Of a DNA stretch of 64,000 bases, positions 37,202 to 46,465 are shown in pieces. The position numbers and the translations under genes were made by a program. The notes below the pieces were generated by a model. That model was not told the DNA's origin and did no database searches. It saw only the letters and a list, made by a program, of their open reading frames with translations. Every line of letters begins with the position of its first letter. The stretch's first letter is position 1. The DNA comes from Janthinobacterium sp. 67 (lineage in GTDB: Bacteria; Pseudomonadota; Gammaproteobacteria; Burkholderiales; Burkholderiaceae_D): NCBI RefSeq assembly GCF_002797895.1, contig NZ_PGES01000001.1, positions 1,984,001 to 2,048,000 of the forward strand. The letters are read 5' to 3'.

Positions 37202-37218
37202 TTGGCATGGAAGTCGCT
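37202..37218 (+). promoter_or_regulatory. Candidate sigma-54 promoter of the PEP-CTERM gene
   Basis: TTGGCATGGAAGTCGCT matches the -24/-12 pattern TTGGCACGNNNNTTGCT at all but two fixed positions, with GG and GC exactly 10 bp apart. It lies 76 bp before the ATG at 37294. PrsK/PrsR with sigma-54 is known to control PEP-CTERM genes in other floc-forming betaproteobacteria. Confidence 0.5.
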
Positions 37219-37293
37219 AGGTACTTGCCATGAGCACCTGCCGACAGGTCTCAGGCAAACCTTCCAGACTCACTCAACCACGAGGTGAATACA

Positions 37294-38277
37294 ATGAAAC
37301 TCTCGAAACTGAAACTGCTCCCGGCCGCAGCGGCACTGGCCCTGCTGTGCGCCGCCGGTAGCGCACAGGCGGGCGCCTACGGCTATTCGTACAACAACAT
37401 CTTCGGCCTGGTGATCGCCGTGCCGACGGGCCAGATCACGGTCGCCAACAGCACCACCATCTCGCGCAGCACGGCTACCCTCAATGGCGTGAGCGTCATC
37501 AATGGCGGCGCCGGCTCGCTCGATGCCCCACGCGCCAACGTCGGCCCCGTCACCAAGGGCGAAAACGACTTCACGCAGCAAGGCCCCACCGGCACCTTTT
37601 CGCGCGGCGATGCGCAGATCGTCAGCACGCAATTCCCTTCGTTCCCGCCGGGTTCCACTTCCACGCAAGCGGTCAACGTGGCCGAAGCCCACCTTGACGG
37701 ACCGGCCGGCACGGCCGATGCGTCCGGGCGCAACGGCTCGACCACGGGGTTCTCCGTCGATTTCGTCGTCGGCTCGCCCACGGCAACGCTGAGCTTCGAC
37801 TTCCTGGCCTCGCCCTTCATGCAAGTCTTCCTGCAAAGCACGGTCGGGCAGCTGTCCACGGCCACGGCCAACTTGGTCGTCACCTTCACCATCACGGACG
37901 CGGCCGGCGCGACGGTGTTCAACTGGACGCCCGATGGCGTGATCGGCTCGGGCATCTTCGGCGGCACCGAGGCGGCCGATGGCGCCAACCTGAACACCAG
38001 CCTGGCGACCAATTTCCTCACGCGCGGTAACCTGTTCACCTACGACCCATCCGGTTGCGGCACGCCCACGGGCACCGGTGTCGGCACAGTGTGCGGCAGC
38101 AACTTCAGCTCCGTCAGCAATGCTTTAACGGCTGGCAACTACACATTGACCTTGAATGCGGTGGAAAGCGTGGACCTGGTGAAACAGGCCGCGACGCCCG
38201 AACCGGGCACCCTGGCCTTGCTTGGTCTGGGTCTGGCGGGCCTGGGCTATGCCCGCCGTCGCAAGCTTGCCGTCTGA
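37294..38277 (+). CDS. Exported PEP-CTERM protein
   Basis: This 327-residue protein has a signal peptide (MKLSKLKLLPAAAALALLCA, cleavage after AQA near residue 26). The beta-rich, Ser/Thr/Gly-rich mature part has few Lys. The C-terminal sorting tail is TPEPGTLALLGLGLAGLGYA followed by RRRK (residues 301-325), so an exosortase should cleave it during export to the surface or matrix. The ATG at 37294 follows GAGGTG; a GTG 9 bp upstream is less likely. It is followed by a terminator and then by a paralogue. No exosortase gene lies in the window. It might belong to a named PEP-CTERM family, but I could not settle which. Confidence 0.9.
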   Translation: MKLSKLKLLPAAAALALLCAAGSAQAGAYGYSYNNIFGLVIAVPTGQITVANSTTISRSTATLNGVSVINGGAGSLDAPRANVGPVTKGENDFTQQGPTGTFSRGDAQIVSTQFPSFPPGSTSTQAVNVAEAHLDGPAGTADASGRNGSTTGFSVDFVVGSPTATLSFDFLASPFMQVFLQSTVGQLSTATANLVVTFTITDAAGATVFNWTPDGVIGSGIFGGTEAADGANLNTSLATNFLTRGNLFTYDPSGCGTPTGTGVGTVCGSNFSSVSNALTAGNYTLTLNAVESVDLVKQAATPEPGTLALLGLGLAGLGYARRRKLAV

Positions 38278-38300
38278 ACCAGGCAACAGGGGGGATTTAC

Positions 38301-38327
38301 AGGCGAGGGAGTTTCCTCGCCTTTTTT
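38301..38327 (+). terminator. Intrinsic terminator after the PEP-CTERM gene
   Basis: GGCGAGG and CCTCGCC form a 7-8 bp stem with a GAGTTT loop, followed by six T. It separates the two paralogues, so the second needs its own promoter or read-through. Confidence 0.92.
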
Positions 38328-38385
38328 ATGTAGCAAGCCTGTCGGTTTTCCTTACAACACGGCCGACCAGGAGATGAGGATTTTC

Positions 38386-39378
38386 ATGACTACATTTTCT
38401 TGCATCCGTTTACCAACGGCCCTGCTGGCCTTGCTGTTCCTGGCCAGCAGCGGCACCGCCAGCGCCGCTGCGTATGGCTATTCCTACACCAGCGTCTTTG
38501 GCCTGGTCATCAGCAATCCCACCGGCTCCACTACCTTGCTCAGCAACATCGACCTGTCGCGCACCACCGCCACGCTGAACGGCAGCAGCATCATCAATGG
38601 CGGCAGCAATGAGATCGACGCGCCGCAAGCGACACGCGGCGCCGTCACCAAGGGGCAAAACGATTTTACCCGGCAAGGCATGGGCAACGCCGCCTATGCG
38701 CGCGGCGAGGCGCAAATCATCAGCTCGCAGATTCCCCCGTTTCCGCCGGGCTCGACCAGTACGCATACGGTGAATGCGGCGGAAACCTTTCTCACGGGCG
38801 GCGGCAGCGCCGACGCCTCGGGCCGCAATGGTTCCAGCACGGCCCTGGCCATCAATTTCGTCGTCGGCCAGCCGGGTGCCACCCTGGCCTTCGACTTCCA
38901 GGCCCTGCCCTTCATGCAGCTGTACCTGGATGCCCTGGCTGGCACGGGCTCGGCGGCCACGGCGAATATGGCGATGACGTTTACCATCATCGATGGCAAT
39001 GGCCAGATCGTTTTCAACTGGGCGCCCGACGGCAGCCTGGGCTCCGGTATCCTGGGCGGCACCGAACTGGCCGACGCCGCCAACCTCAATGCGGGCTACG
39101 CGCAAACGCCGCTCACCGGCGGCAGCGTATTCACCTACGACCCCAGCGGCTGCGGCGCGCCCACGGGCACGGGCGCCGGCAAGACGTGCGGCGGGCAATA
39201 TGGCGCCGTCACGGATAAGCTGGTGGCAGGCAGCTATACCCTCGTGCTGAACATGCTGAACAGTTCCGAGCTGGCCTACGTACCTGGCGTTACGCCCGTG
39301 TCGCTGCCGGGCACCTTGCCGCTGCTGGCGGCGGGCCTGGCGGCGCTCGCTTGCCTGGCGCCACGGCGGCGCCGCTGA
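38386..39378 (+). CDS. Exported paralogue with a non-PEP C-terminal sorting-like tail
   Basis: This 330-residue protein is clearly homologous to its upstream neighbour: both mature forms begin AYGYSY..FGLVI and share ASGRNGS and FTYDPSGCG. A signal peptide ends near ASA-AAYG. The C-terminus keeps the tripartite shape (motif, hydrophobic helix, RRRR) but reads VSLPGTLPLLAAGLAALACL, with SLP in place of PEP, so it resembles VPLP-type tails. The start at 38386 follows a TGAGGA ribosome-binding site. The earlier ATG at 38374 sits directly on an AGGAG with no spacing. It is convergent with the nitroreductase gene 15 bp away. Confidence 0.85.
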   Translation: MTTFSCIRLPTALLALLFLASSGTASAAAYGYSYTSVFGLVISNPTGSTTLLSNIDLSRTTATLNGSSIINGGSNEIDAPQATRGAVTKGQNDFTRQGMGNAAYARGEAQIISSQIPPFPPGSTSTHTVNAAETFLTGGGSADASGRNGSSTALAINFVVGQPGATLAFDFQALPFMQLYLDALAGTGSAATANMAMTFTIIDGNGQIVFNWAPDGSLGSGILGGTELADAANLNAGYAQTPLTGGSVFTYDPSGCGAPTGTGAGKTCGGQYGAVTDKLVAGSYTLVLNMLNSSELAYVPGVTPVSLPGTLPLLAAGLAALACLAPRRRR

Positions 39379-39393
39379 CGCAGGCTGCGTGCC

Positions 39394-40494
39394 TTATGGC
39401 CCAGCAGTGGGCGCCACCAGCAACTCTTGCAGCGGACGGCGCAAGGAGCGCGCGCCGGCCGCCGGCCCCGCACCGATGCGCCCGAGGAACACGGCCCGCT
39501 CGACCGCCGCCGCCCCCAGCACGCCCTGGCATTGCACCACCAGTTCCTGCGCCATTTCCTGCATGCCATCGGTGCGCGAAAAAGTGCGCCGTTCGCGCAC
39601 GTAGCGGGCAAAGATCAGCGGCGTCAGTTCCGGCTGCAATTGCAGCCCCAGCTGCGTGGCCGTCAGCCAGAATCGCTGCATGGCGCGGCCGGCCGCCACA
39701 TAATCGTCGACATGGCGCGGCGGCGCATCGGCCAGCAGCGCGAAATGCGCGGCGCAATACAGGCCCGGCAGCAAGTCCATCTGCAGCCGCGGGGCGATGG
39801 TGCCGCCCAGCCAGGTATTGAAAAAATCCACGCGGCGCCAGCTGTGCATGACCCAGCGCATCAGCCGCGCCGTCATCGCATCGACACCGAGCGCCTGCTC
39901 CGGGATGCGGTCGCTGCTGTAGCGCGCGCCCCATTCGATCACGTCGCGGTGCACCTTGTGCGCTTCGGGCATGGTCAGGCGCAGCTTCGCATTGTCGAAC
40001 ATCAGGCGGGCACAGGCCAGGCGCGCGCGCCCGCCTTCGAACCACTGCACTGAGTAGCCCGGTGGCAAGCTGGCCGCCAGCGCCGCCTTTTCACTGGCGC
40101 GCAGGCTGCGCGTGCTGAGCCGGCGCCGCTGCACGCTGCGCTGCGGCAAGAAGGCCGCCAGCGGATCGGGCAGCATGCCGGGGCTGTCGACCAAACGCAC
40201 GTCGAAGGTGGGCAAGGTATCGGGCATGGACAGGCGCCGGCGCGCCTCCATGCGCAAGCCGTGGCAACTGGCCGCCAGCGCCATGCTTTCAAGCAAGGCG
40301 CCCAGCGATAGCTGGCTGGGATGGCCGTCGAGGTCGTACACGCAATGGCTGCGCGTATCGAAGCCATGCACGACCACGTGCCGCGCGTCGACGACTTCAA
40401 AGCGCCACGGCTGCGTGTTGTCGCCGCTGGGCGCCCAGCGCGCCTGGTCGAGGATGTTTTCCAGCACGGGATCGTTCAGCAGTGCTTGCCCCAT
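39394..40494 (-). CDS. Nitroreductase-family flavoprotein paired with a ThiF-like protein
   Basis: This 366-residue protein has a nitroreductase-fold N-terminus with RWAPSGDNTQPWRFEV, the FMN-binding signature, and later YVAAGRAMQRFWLTATQLGLQLQPELTP, the second half of the fold. It is longer than ordinary nitroreductases (~200 residues) because of a central insert rich in Arg. Its ATG directly follows the stop of the ThiF-like gene, so the two proteins are probably made together. Fusions of the same two domains are known in actinobacteria (the Rv1355c/MoeY type). The substrate is unknown. Confidence 0.82.
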   Translation of the reverse strand: MGQALLNDPVLENILDQARWAPSGDNTQPWRFEVVDARHVVVHGFDTRSHCVYDLDGHPSQLSLGALLESMALAASCHGLRMEARRRLSMPDTLPTFDVRLVDSPGMLPDPLAAFLPQRSVQRRRLSTRSLRASEKAALAASLPPGYSVQWFEGGRARLACARLMFDNAKLRLTMPEAHKVHRDVIEWGARYSSDRIPEQALGVDAMTARLMRWVMHSWRRVDFFNTWLGGTIAPRLQMDLLPGLYCAAHFALLADAPPRHVDDYVAAGRAMQRFWLTATQLGLQLQPELTPLIFARYVRERRTFSRTDGMQEMAQELVVQCQGVLGAAAVERAVFLGRIGAGPAAGARSLRRPLQELLVAPTAGP

Positions 40495-41364
40495 TTATGC
40501 CCCCTGCGCGGCGCGTCGCCGCTTGATGATGGCCATCGTCAGGCGCTGCAGCGGATGACGGTTGCCGCCGGGACGCCATGTATGCACGAGCTTGTTGCGG
40601 TAGGCGTCGAAATGCACGCCGTGCGGCGCCGCCATCACCTTGCCGCGTTTTAACAAAATTTTCAGGGCTTCCGTGGCGGCCGCGCCCGCGCACAGCTGGC
40701 ACCCCATGATGGTCGACGGCCCGCGCCGCTCCTTCAGATTGATGGCCGACGGGTCGACCAGGTAGCGAGCATGCAAGCCGGCCGGCGCCAGCCCGACGAG
40801 AAAGCGCAAGGCCTTCTCTTCCTCGGGCAAGTCGCCCCAGCCGAAATACTCTTCGAACGTCATGCCGCCCGGCATGAAGCTGAGCACGGCCGTGCCCATG
40901 CCCAGCGGCGCGGCCGTGATGGCGGGAATGCCCAGGCGGGCGCAGGCAGCGAAGGTGGCCTGACGGGCCGGAAAGGCGAAGAAATCCAGGCCGTCCACGT
41001 ACAGGTCGACACCGGCAAAGAACTCGGCCAGGTTGCTGTCGTGTATGCCGTCGGGAAACTGCTTGATGTCGAGTTCGGGATTGATGTCGCGCGCCATCTG
41101 CGCCAGCACGGCCACCTTGGGCTGGCCCAGGGTGGAGACCATGGCGCCGGCCTGACGATTGAAGTTGGCGATATCGAAGGTGTCGAAATCGGCGATGTGG
41201 AAAGCGCCGATGCCCAGCCGCGCCAGGGTCAGCAAGTGCACGCCGCCGACGCCGCCCATGCCGGCGATGGCCACGCGCTTGCCGCGCAAGCTGTTTTGCT
41301 CCGCCTGCGTGACCCAGCCCAGGTTGCGGGCAAATGCCGCGTGATAGGAAAAACCATCTGTCAT
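40495..41364 (-). CDS. ThiF/E1-like adenylyltransferase
   Basis: This 289-residue E1-superfamily protein probably adenylates a carboxylate, as ThiF, MoeB and ubiquitin E1 do. GMGGVGGVHLLTLARLGIG (from residue 35) is the nucleotide-binding Rossmann motif. DFDTFDIANFNRQAG carries the Asp and Arg that contact ATP. A single CQLC pair lies near residue 235, where canonical enzymes have two CxxC zinc pairs. No ubiquitin-like or JAB-peptidase gene is adjacent. The start MTDGFSYHAAFARN at 41364 was chosen over 41397, which has no homology support. It is immediately upstream of the nitroreductase gene. Confidence 0.87.
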   Translation of the reverse strand: MTDGFSYHAAFARNLGWVTQAEQNSLRGKRVAIAGMGGVGGVHLLTLARLGIGAFHIADFDTFDIANFNRQAGAMVSTLGQPKVAVLAQMARDINPELDIKQFPDGIHDSNLAEFFAGVDLYVDGLDFFAFPARQATFAACARLGIPAITAAPLGMGTAVLSFMPGGMTFEEYFGWGDLPEEEKALRFLVGLAPAGLHARYLVDPSAINLKERRGPSTIMGCQLCAGAAATEALKILLKRGKVMAAPHGVHFDAYRNKLVHTWRPGGNRHPLQRLTMAIIKRRRAAQGA

Positions 41365-41446
41365 GCTTACCTCTACTGTACGTCCGCTAAGGACCAAGAA
41401 GAGTTTGACAGATGGCCAGGCGATAAGTTCCCGCTATAACGAAAAC

Positions 41447-43021
41447 TTAGCGGGCCAAGCGGCGCTGGGCCGCCGGCGCCGGGCGCGGCGCCCCTGCCAC
41501 CGCACCCACCTTGAACACGCTGACGATCTGCGCCAGGCCCGCCGCCTGCTCGTTCATCGCTTGCGCCGCCGCCGAGGCCTGCTCGACGAGGGCCGAGTTT
41601 TGCTGCGTCATGTTGTCCATCTCGACGATGGCCTGGTTGATCTGTTCGATGCCGGCGCTTTGCTCGGCGCTGGCAGACGAAATCTCGGCCACGATATCGG
41701 TCACGTGCTGCACGCTGGAAACGACTTTTTCCATCGTTTCGCCCGCCAGCGCCACCAGTTTTTCACCGGCGCCCACTTGCTCTGCGGAACTGTCGATCAA
41801 TTGCTTGATCTCCTTGGCGGCCGCGGCCGAACGCTGGGCCAGGTTGCGCACCTCGCTGGCCACGACGGCGAAGCCACGGCCCTGCTCGCCTGCGCGCGCC
41901 GCTTCCACGGCCGCATTCAGGGCCAGGATATTCGTCTGGAAGGCGATGCCGTCGATGACGGCGATGATGTCGCCGATCTTTTTCGACGAAGCATTGATGG
42001 CGCCCATGGTGTCGACCACCTGGCTTACCACGCCGCCCGCCTGCGTCGCCACTTGCGAGGCGGAAATGGCCAGCTGGTTGGCCTGGCGCGCATTGTCCGC
42101 ATTCTGGCGCACGGTCGAGGTCATCTCTTCCATGGTCGACGCCGTTTCTTCCAGCGATCCCGCCTGCTGCTCCGTGCGCGCCGACAGGTCGTGGTTGCCC
42201 GAGGCGATCTCGCCCGACGCCGTGGAAATCGATTCCGCATCGGTGCGCACCTGGCTCACCAGATGGGCCAGGTTATCGCGCATGGCCTTGATGGCCATCA
42301 GCAAACTCGACGTATCGCCGGGGCGCGTATCGATGTGCGTCGTCAGATCGCCCTGGGCGATTTGCGCCACGATGGCCGCCGCATAGTCGGGTTCGCCACC
42401 GAGCTGGCCCAGGATGCGGCGCAGCATCAGGGCCGCCAGGGCGCCCACCACCAGCATCAGCGCGCCGCCGATGGCCAGCAGCACGCCCGCCTGGGCCCAG
42501 AACTTGTGGTTGATGTCATCGATATAGGTGCCCGTGCCGATCAGCCAGTCCCACGGTGCAAATTTCACCACGGCATACATCTTCGCCACCGGATCAGGCA
42601 AGCCGGGCCGCGTGCCGTCCGCCTGCACGAGGCCGATGCGGCTGGTGGCCAGGGCCGCGCGGTAGCGGTCGCCCGACTGCTTCATGTTCTTTTGCGGCAC
42701 GCCGATGCGCGACGCATTCGGGTGCACGTACAGCAAGTCCGTGCTGAAATCGCGCACGAAATAATACATCTCGTCCTTGGCGAAGCTGCCGATGGCCAGC
42801 TTGGCCTGCTGCTGCGCCTGCTCACGCGTGAGCTTGCCCGACTGTTCCAGCGCGTACGCCTTTTCCACCGAGGCGTTGGCCAGTTCCACCAGCACCGTCA
42901 ATTGCTCGACCCTTTCCGCCATCATGGTCTGGCGCAAGGAATACAGGGAGAATGAAGCGATGAGGACGATGCCCAGCAAGGTGCTGAAGCACAGGAGGAG
43001 AATGCGCGAACGGAGTGTCAT
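41447..43021 (-). CDS. Methyl-accepting chemotaxis protein with Cache sensor
   Basis: This 524-residue inner-membrane chemoreceptor has TM1 at ~8-28 and a periplasmic single-Cache domain at ~33-185 ([17 protein letters not shown], then [15 protein letters not shown]). TM2 is at ~186-208, with HAMP at ~209-262. The signalling domain has the highly conserved hairpin tip [20 protein letters not shown]. It ends in a Pro/Ala/Arg tail and has no CheR-docking pentapeptide. The ligand is probably a small organic acid or similar Cache ligand, which is inferred from the fold. No other chemotaxis gene is nearby. Confidence 0.94.
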   Translation of the reverse strand: MTLRSRILLLCFSTLLGIVLIASFSLYSLRQTMMAERVEQLTVLVELANASVEKAYALEQSGKLTREQAQQQAKLAIGSFAKDEMYYFVRDFSTDLLYVHPNASRIGVPQKNMKQSGDRYRAALATSRIGLVQADGTRPGLPDPVAKMYAVVKFAPWDWLIGTGTYIDDINHKFWAQAGVLLAIGGALMLVVGALAALMLRRILGQLGGEPDYAAAIVAQIAQGDLTTHIDTRPGDTSSLLMAIKAMRDNLAHLVSQVRTDAESISTASGEIASGNHDLSARTEQQAGSLEETASTMEEMTSTVRQNADNARQANQLAISASQVATQAGGVVSQVVDTMGAINASSKKIGDIIAVIDGIAFQTNILALNAAVEAARAGEQGRGFAVVASEVRNLAQRSAAAAKEIKQLIDSSAEQVGAGEKLVALAGETMEKVVSSVQHVTDIVAEISSASAEQSAGIEQINQAIVEMDNMTQQNSALVEQASAAAQAMNEQAAGLAQIVSVFKVGAVAGAPRPAPAAQRRLAR

Positions 43022-43075
43022 GGGTGCCTGGAAATAAATAGGAAAATTATTGCCCGATAGAAATCTTTTCAGAAA

Positions 43076-43122
43076 AGCAAAACGGGCGGCGCTACCGGGC
43101 TGTGCCCGGCAGGCACCGCCCG
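43076..43122 (-). terminator. Intrinsic terminator after the 65-residue protein gene
   Basis: On the minus strand GGGCGG...CCGCCC encloses a second stem, CCGGGC/GCCCGG, and is followed by GTTTTGCTTTT. It lies between the 65-residue gene and the chemoreceptor gene. Confidence 0.7.
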
Positions 43123-43142
43123 CTGTGAGTCTTGTCAGAGGA

Positions 43143-43340
43143 TCAGGCCAAGGCTTCCTTGGCCGCCTCTTCCGGCGTCAAGCCGTCGTAGAACTGGTCG
43201 GTAAACCACTCGACCTGCTCTTCGATATGGTCCTGCGCCTGCGCCACGGTGGCGCCGCCAGCCACGAGGAAGCCTTCGACTTCGATACACCAGTTGATCA
43301 ATTCCAGGGTTTCCGGATCGAGTTCTTCTTTCTTAGCCAT
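43143..43340 (-). CDS. Small acidic protein of unknown function
   Basis: This 65-residue protein begins [20 protein letters not shown] and ends with [14 protein letters not shown]. It is acidic and helical, with aromatic residues in [13 protein letters not shown]. An AGGA lies 8 bp upstream of the ATG, and a clear terminator follows, so it looks like a real monocistronic gene. I do not recognise the family and see no signal or membrane segment. Confidence 0.7.
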   Translation of the reverse strand: MAKKEELDPETLELINWCIEVEGFLVAGGATVAQAQDHIEEQVEWFTDQFYDGLTPEEAAKEALA

Positions 43341-43434
43341 CGTGCATTCCTTGCTTGTTAAATTGCGATCACATCAATAAGCGGCAGTTTAACAGCTTCG
43401 CCACGCTGCCGCCCATGCTGATCCAATATGAGAA

Positions 43435-46278
43435 TTACTTGGCAGCAATATTTTTGCGTTCCGGATACAACACCACCTGCACATAATTGTGCATGTCCAG
43501 GTAGCGTTGCGCCGCCAGCTTGACGGCTTGCGGCGTGATGGCGCGCACGCGCTGCTCGTAGCGCAGGATGTGCGCGGGGTCGCGCCCCTGCGTCACCGAA
43601 CCCATCAACTGATTCATCCAGTAGTTGTTTTCTCGCAAGGATTTCTGCTGGCGCGTGATCCAGTTCAGCTTGACCTTTTCCAGGTCGGCCGCCGATGGCC
43701 CGTCCGTCTTCATCTTGTTGATTTCGGCAAAGGCGGCGGCGATCACCTTGTCCACGTTTTCCGGTCCCGTCGGCAAATTCAAGGCCACCGAATAATGGCC
43801 GTACGGATGCTGGCCCATCGAGGTTTCGAAGCCGCCGCCGTAGATCATGCTCATCTTTTCACGCAGCACTTCGATGACTTTCAGGTTCAGCACCTCGCCC
43901 AGCGCCTGCAGGGTCAGCTTTTGCTCGTCCGAATACGCCACGTCGCCATTGAAGGTGATGGAAATCGTGCTTTTGGGCTCGCTGCCCATGTAGATATCTT
44001 TCTTGACGATGCCGCTTACCGGACGCATGCCCACGTCGCGGTAGGCGTGCGCCACCTCGCCCACGGGCAAGGTGCCCAGGTAGTTGGCGATCAGCGGCTT
44101 GATCTTGCCGAGATCAAAACTGCCCGTGAAGATGAAGGTCATGTCGCGCGCGCTGGAAAAGCGCTGGCGGAAGATTTCCAGCGAGCGGTCCAGGCCCACC
44201 TTGTCGAAGTCGGCCGCGCGCGGCACGCCGTCGACGCGCGGGTTGTCGCCAAACATGGCGTGCTGGATGGCATCGTAAAACACGGCTTCCGGCTGCGCCA
44301 TGCTGTTTTTCGCCAGGTCCTGCTGCTTGCCGATGAAGGATTGGTACAGGCCCGCATCCTTGCGCACGTCATTGAAATACAGGTACACCAGTTGCAGCAT
44401 GGCTTCCACGTCGGCGCTGCTGGCCGAGCCGCCAAAGCCTTCGCTCAGTTCGCCCAGCGAAGCGCCCACGTTGACCGTCTTGCCGGCCAACACTTTTTGC
44501 AAGTCCAGCGGCGCCAGGTCCCGCAAGCCCATGCTGCCGACCACGGCGCTCGCGTAGCGGGCGTTGTAGATGTCGGCGTCGCCGAACAGCGACTGGCCGC
44601 CAAAGCGGGTCGAGCCCATCAGCACCTGGTCATTCTTGAAGTCCGTGGGTTTCAGCAACACGCGCACGCCATTGCCCAAGATCAGTTCCGTCACGCCGAC
44701 GGCGCTGTTCAATTTTTCCGAGACGATGCTGCCGCCGGCAGGCGGCCCGTCCATCAGCTTGCTGGCGAGGACTTTTTCCGTGCGCGGCTCGACCTTTTGC
44801 TGCTCGGCTTTTGCCACCGCGTCGAGCAATTGCTGCTGCGTCGGCACAGTCGAAGCCGCACCGCCCGCTTTCGGCTCGGCGCCCATGAAGACCACCAGTT
44901 TCTTTTGCTGGTCAGGAATCACCTTGGCCACGGTCTCGTTGATTTCCTGCAGAGTTACCTGCGGCAAGAGTTCCTGCGCGTACAACAATTCATTGGCGAT
45001 GCCGGGGATGGCTTCCTGCTCCAGGAAGTTGCGCGAATACTCGGCCACGAAGCCGGAGGAATCGGACTTGTCGCGCTCGCTGTATGCGCGCTCGTAATTG
45101 CGCAGCATGTCCTTGCGCGCGCGGTCCAGCTCATCCTGGCTGAAACCGAAGCGGCGCGCCCGCTCGTCTTCCTGCACCAGCGCATCGACGGCCGGCTGCA
45201 CGCCGCCCTTGCCCAGCAAGGCATACGCGCTGAACGATTCATAGCCGCGCACCAGCTTGCCCATGCTGCTGCCGCCCTGGATGAACGGGGGATTGGCTTG
45301 CTGCGTCAATTCCTGCATGCGCGCGCTGAGCATGTGCCCGTACAGGTTTTCGATCATCTGGCGGCGGTAGTCGGCAATGGTGACGGGCTCCTGCGCGGCG
45401 CGGATCGGGTAGCGGATGAAGACACTGTCATCGGGCGCTTCCTTGTCCGTGATCACCAGCGCTTCCGTTTGCGAGCGCTGCGGCACTTCCGCATACAGGC
45501 GCGGACGCGGCTTCGCGGGATTTTTCAGCTTGCCGAAATGCTGGCGTATCATCGCTTCCGCCTGTCTGGGCTCCACGTCGCCAACCACCATCACGGCCAT
45601 CAGGTCGGGACGGTACCAATCCTTGTAAAAACGCTTGATGGCTTCCGGCTTGAACGTTTTCAGCACGGATTCCTTGCCGATCGGCATGCGTTCCGCGTAG
45701 CGCGAACCGTTCAGCAGCTTCGGATACAAGACCTTGTTCATGCGGTCGCTGGCGCCCTTGCCCAGGCGCGCCTCTTCCAGCACGATGCCGCGCTCGCTGT
45801 TGATGTCGGCCGGGTTGAATTTCAAGCCATGCGCCCAGTCTTCCAGTACGAGAAAACCCTTTTCCAGGTTTTCCTTCTTGTTCGTGGGAATCGGCAGCAC
45901 GTACACGGTTTCATCAAAGCTCGTGTAGGCGTTCAAGTCGGCGCCGAACTTCACGCCGATCGATTGCAGATACGAAATCAGTTCATTGCGCTTGAAATGC
46001 GTGGAACCATTGAAAGCCATGTGTTCCGTGAAGTGGGCCAGGCCTTGCTGATCGTCATCTTCCAGGATGGAACCGGCTTTCACCACCAGGCGCAATTCCA
46101 CTTTCTGCGCGGGACGGGCATTTTTCTTGATGTAATAGGTCAAGCCGTTCGGCAGTTTTCCAACGGTTACTTCTGGTGCCAGCGGCAAGGGATCGCTCAA
46201 ACGGATTTCTGCTTGCGCCATGCAGGCGCACGCCAGCAAGACGGCGCCCGAGACCAGGCGTAATTTACTCAGCTTCAT
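43435..46278 (-). CDS. Exported M16-family zinc peptidase (PqqL-like)
   Basis: This 947-residue periplasmic metallopeptidase is of the pitrilysin/insulinase family. The signal peptide is residues 1-23 (ending ACMAQA-EI). The inverted zinc motif HxxEH is at 82-86 (AHFTEHMAFNGS), and the distal Glu lies in RGIVLEEARLGKGA. A second, inactive M16 half (from ~510) gives the four-domain clam-shell layout. It probably degrades small peptides in the periplasm. The length matches PqqL-type enzymes. The coding strand is minus, divergent from the riboswitch and ribB. Confidence 0.92.
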   Translation of the reverse strand: MKLSKLRLVSGAVLLACACMAQAEIRLSDPLPLAPEVTVGKLPNGLTYYIKKNARPAQKVELRLVVKAGSILEDDDQQGLAHFTEHMAFNGSTHFKRNELISYLQSIGVKFGADLNAYTSFDETVYVLPIPTNKKENLEKGFLVLEDWAHGLKFNPADINSERGIVLEEARLGKGASDRMNKVLYPKLLNGSRYAERMPIGKESVLKTFKPEAIKRFYKDWYRPDLMAVMVVGDVEPRQAEAMIRQHFGKLKNPAKPRPRLYAEVPQRSQTEALVITDKEAPDDSVFIRYPIRAAQEPVTIADYRRQMIENLYGHMLSARMQELTQQANPPFIQGGSSMGKLVRGYESFSAYALLGKGGVQPAVDALVQEDERARRFGFSQDELDRARKDMLRNYERAYSERDKSDSSGFVAEYSRNFLEQEAIPGIANELLYAQELLPQVTLQEINETVAKVIPDQQKKLVVFMGAEPKAGGAASTVPTQQQLLDAVAKAEQQKVEPRTEKVLASKLMDGPPAGGSIVSEKLNSAVGVTELILGNGVRVLLKPTDFKNDQVLMGSTRFGGQSLFGDADIYNARYASAVVGSMGLRDLAPLDLQKVLAGKTVNVGASLGELSEGFGGSASSADVEAMLQLVYLYFNDVRKDAGLYQSFIGKQQDLAKNSMAQPEAVFYDAIQHAMFGDNPRVDGVPRAADFDKVGLDRSLEIFRQRFSSARDMTFIFTGSFDLGKIKPLIANYLGTLPVGEVAHAYRDVGMRPVSGIVKKDIYMGSEPKSTISITFNGDVAYSDEQKLTLQALGEVLNLKVIEVLREKMSMIYGGGFETSMGQHPYGHYSVALNLPTGPENVDKVIAAAFAEINKMKTDGPSAADLEKVKLNWITRQQKSLRENNYWMNQLMGSVTQGRDPAHILRYEQRVRAITPQAVKLAAQRYLDMHNYVQVVLYPERKNIAAK

Positions 46279-46465
46279 GTATTCTCAACGGTAAGATTCA
46301 GTAGGCGTACCTTACACTGAAATCCTGTTTCCGCCATTAAAAACAGCTTAGGAAAAACGGCTTTCCCCGGGCAACTTGACCGGATAACAAACTCGGCAGT
46401 GCCCCGCCAGATTTTTTCAGTTGTGCTAAAGTATTGCCGCCGGTCATGTGGACCGGCACAACAAT
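46279..46465. other. Divergent region between the M16 peptidase and the FMN riboswitch
   Basis: This part of the 431-bp gap carries a likely extended -10 promoter for the riboswitch: TGCTAAAGT, with TAAAGT at 46427-46432, a start near 46439 and no clear -35. A small GCCGGTC/GACCGGC hairpin lies at about 46439-46457 before the aptamer. Nothing gene-like is seen. Confidence 0.5.

Noticed and set aside
37294..39378. The two paralogues as one disrupted gene
   Set aside because: Each has its own signal peptide, ribosome-binding site and tail, and a strong terminator lies between them.
43489..46263. Long open frame on the plus strand opposite the M16 peptidase (924 codons)
   Set aside because: Composition is that of an antisense frame, with no recognisable domain or ribosome-binding site. 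The minus-strand M16 gene has full domain support.
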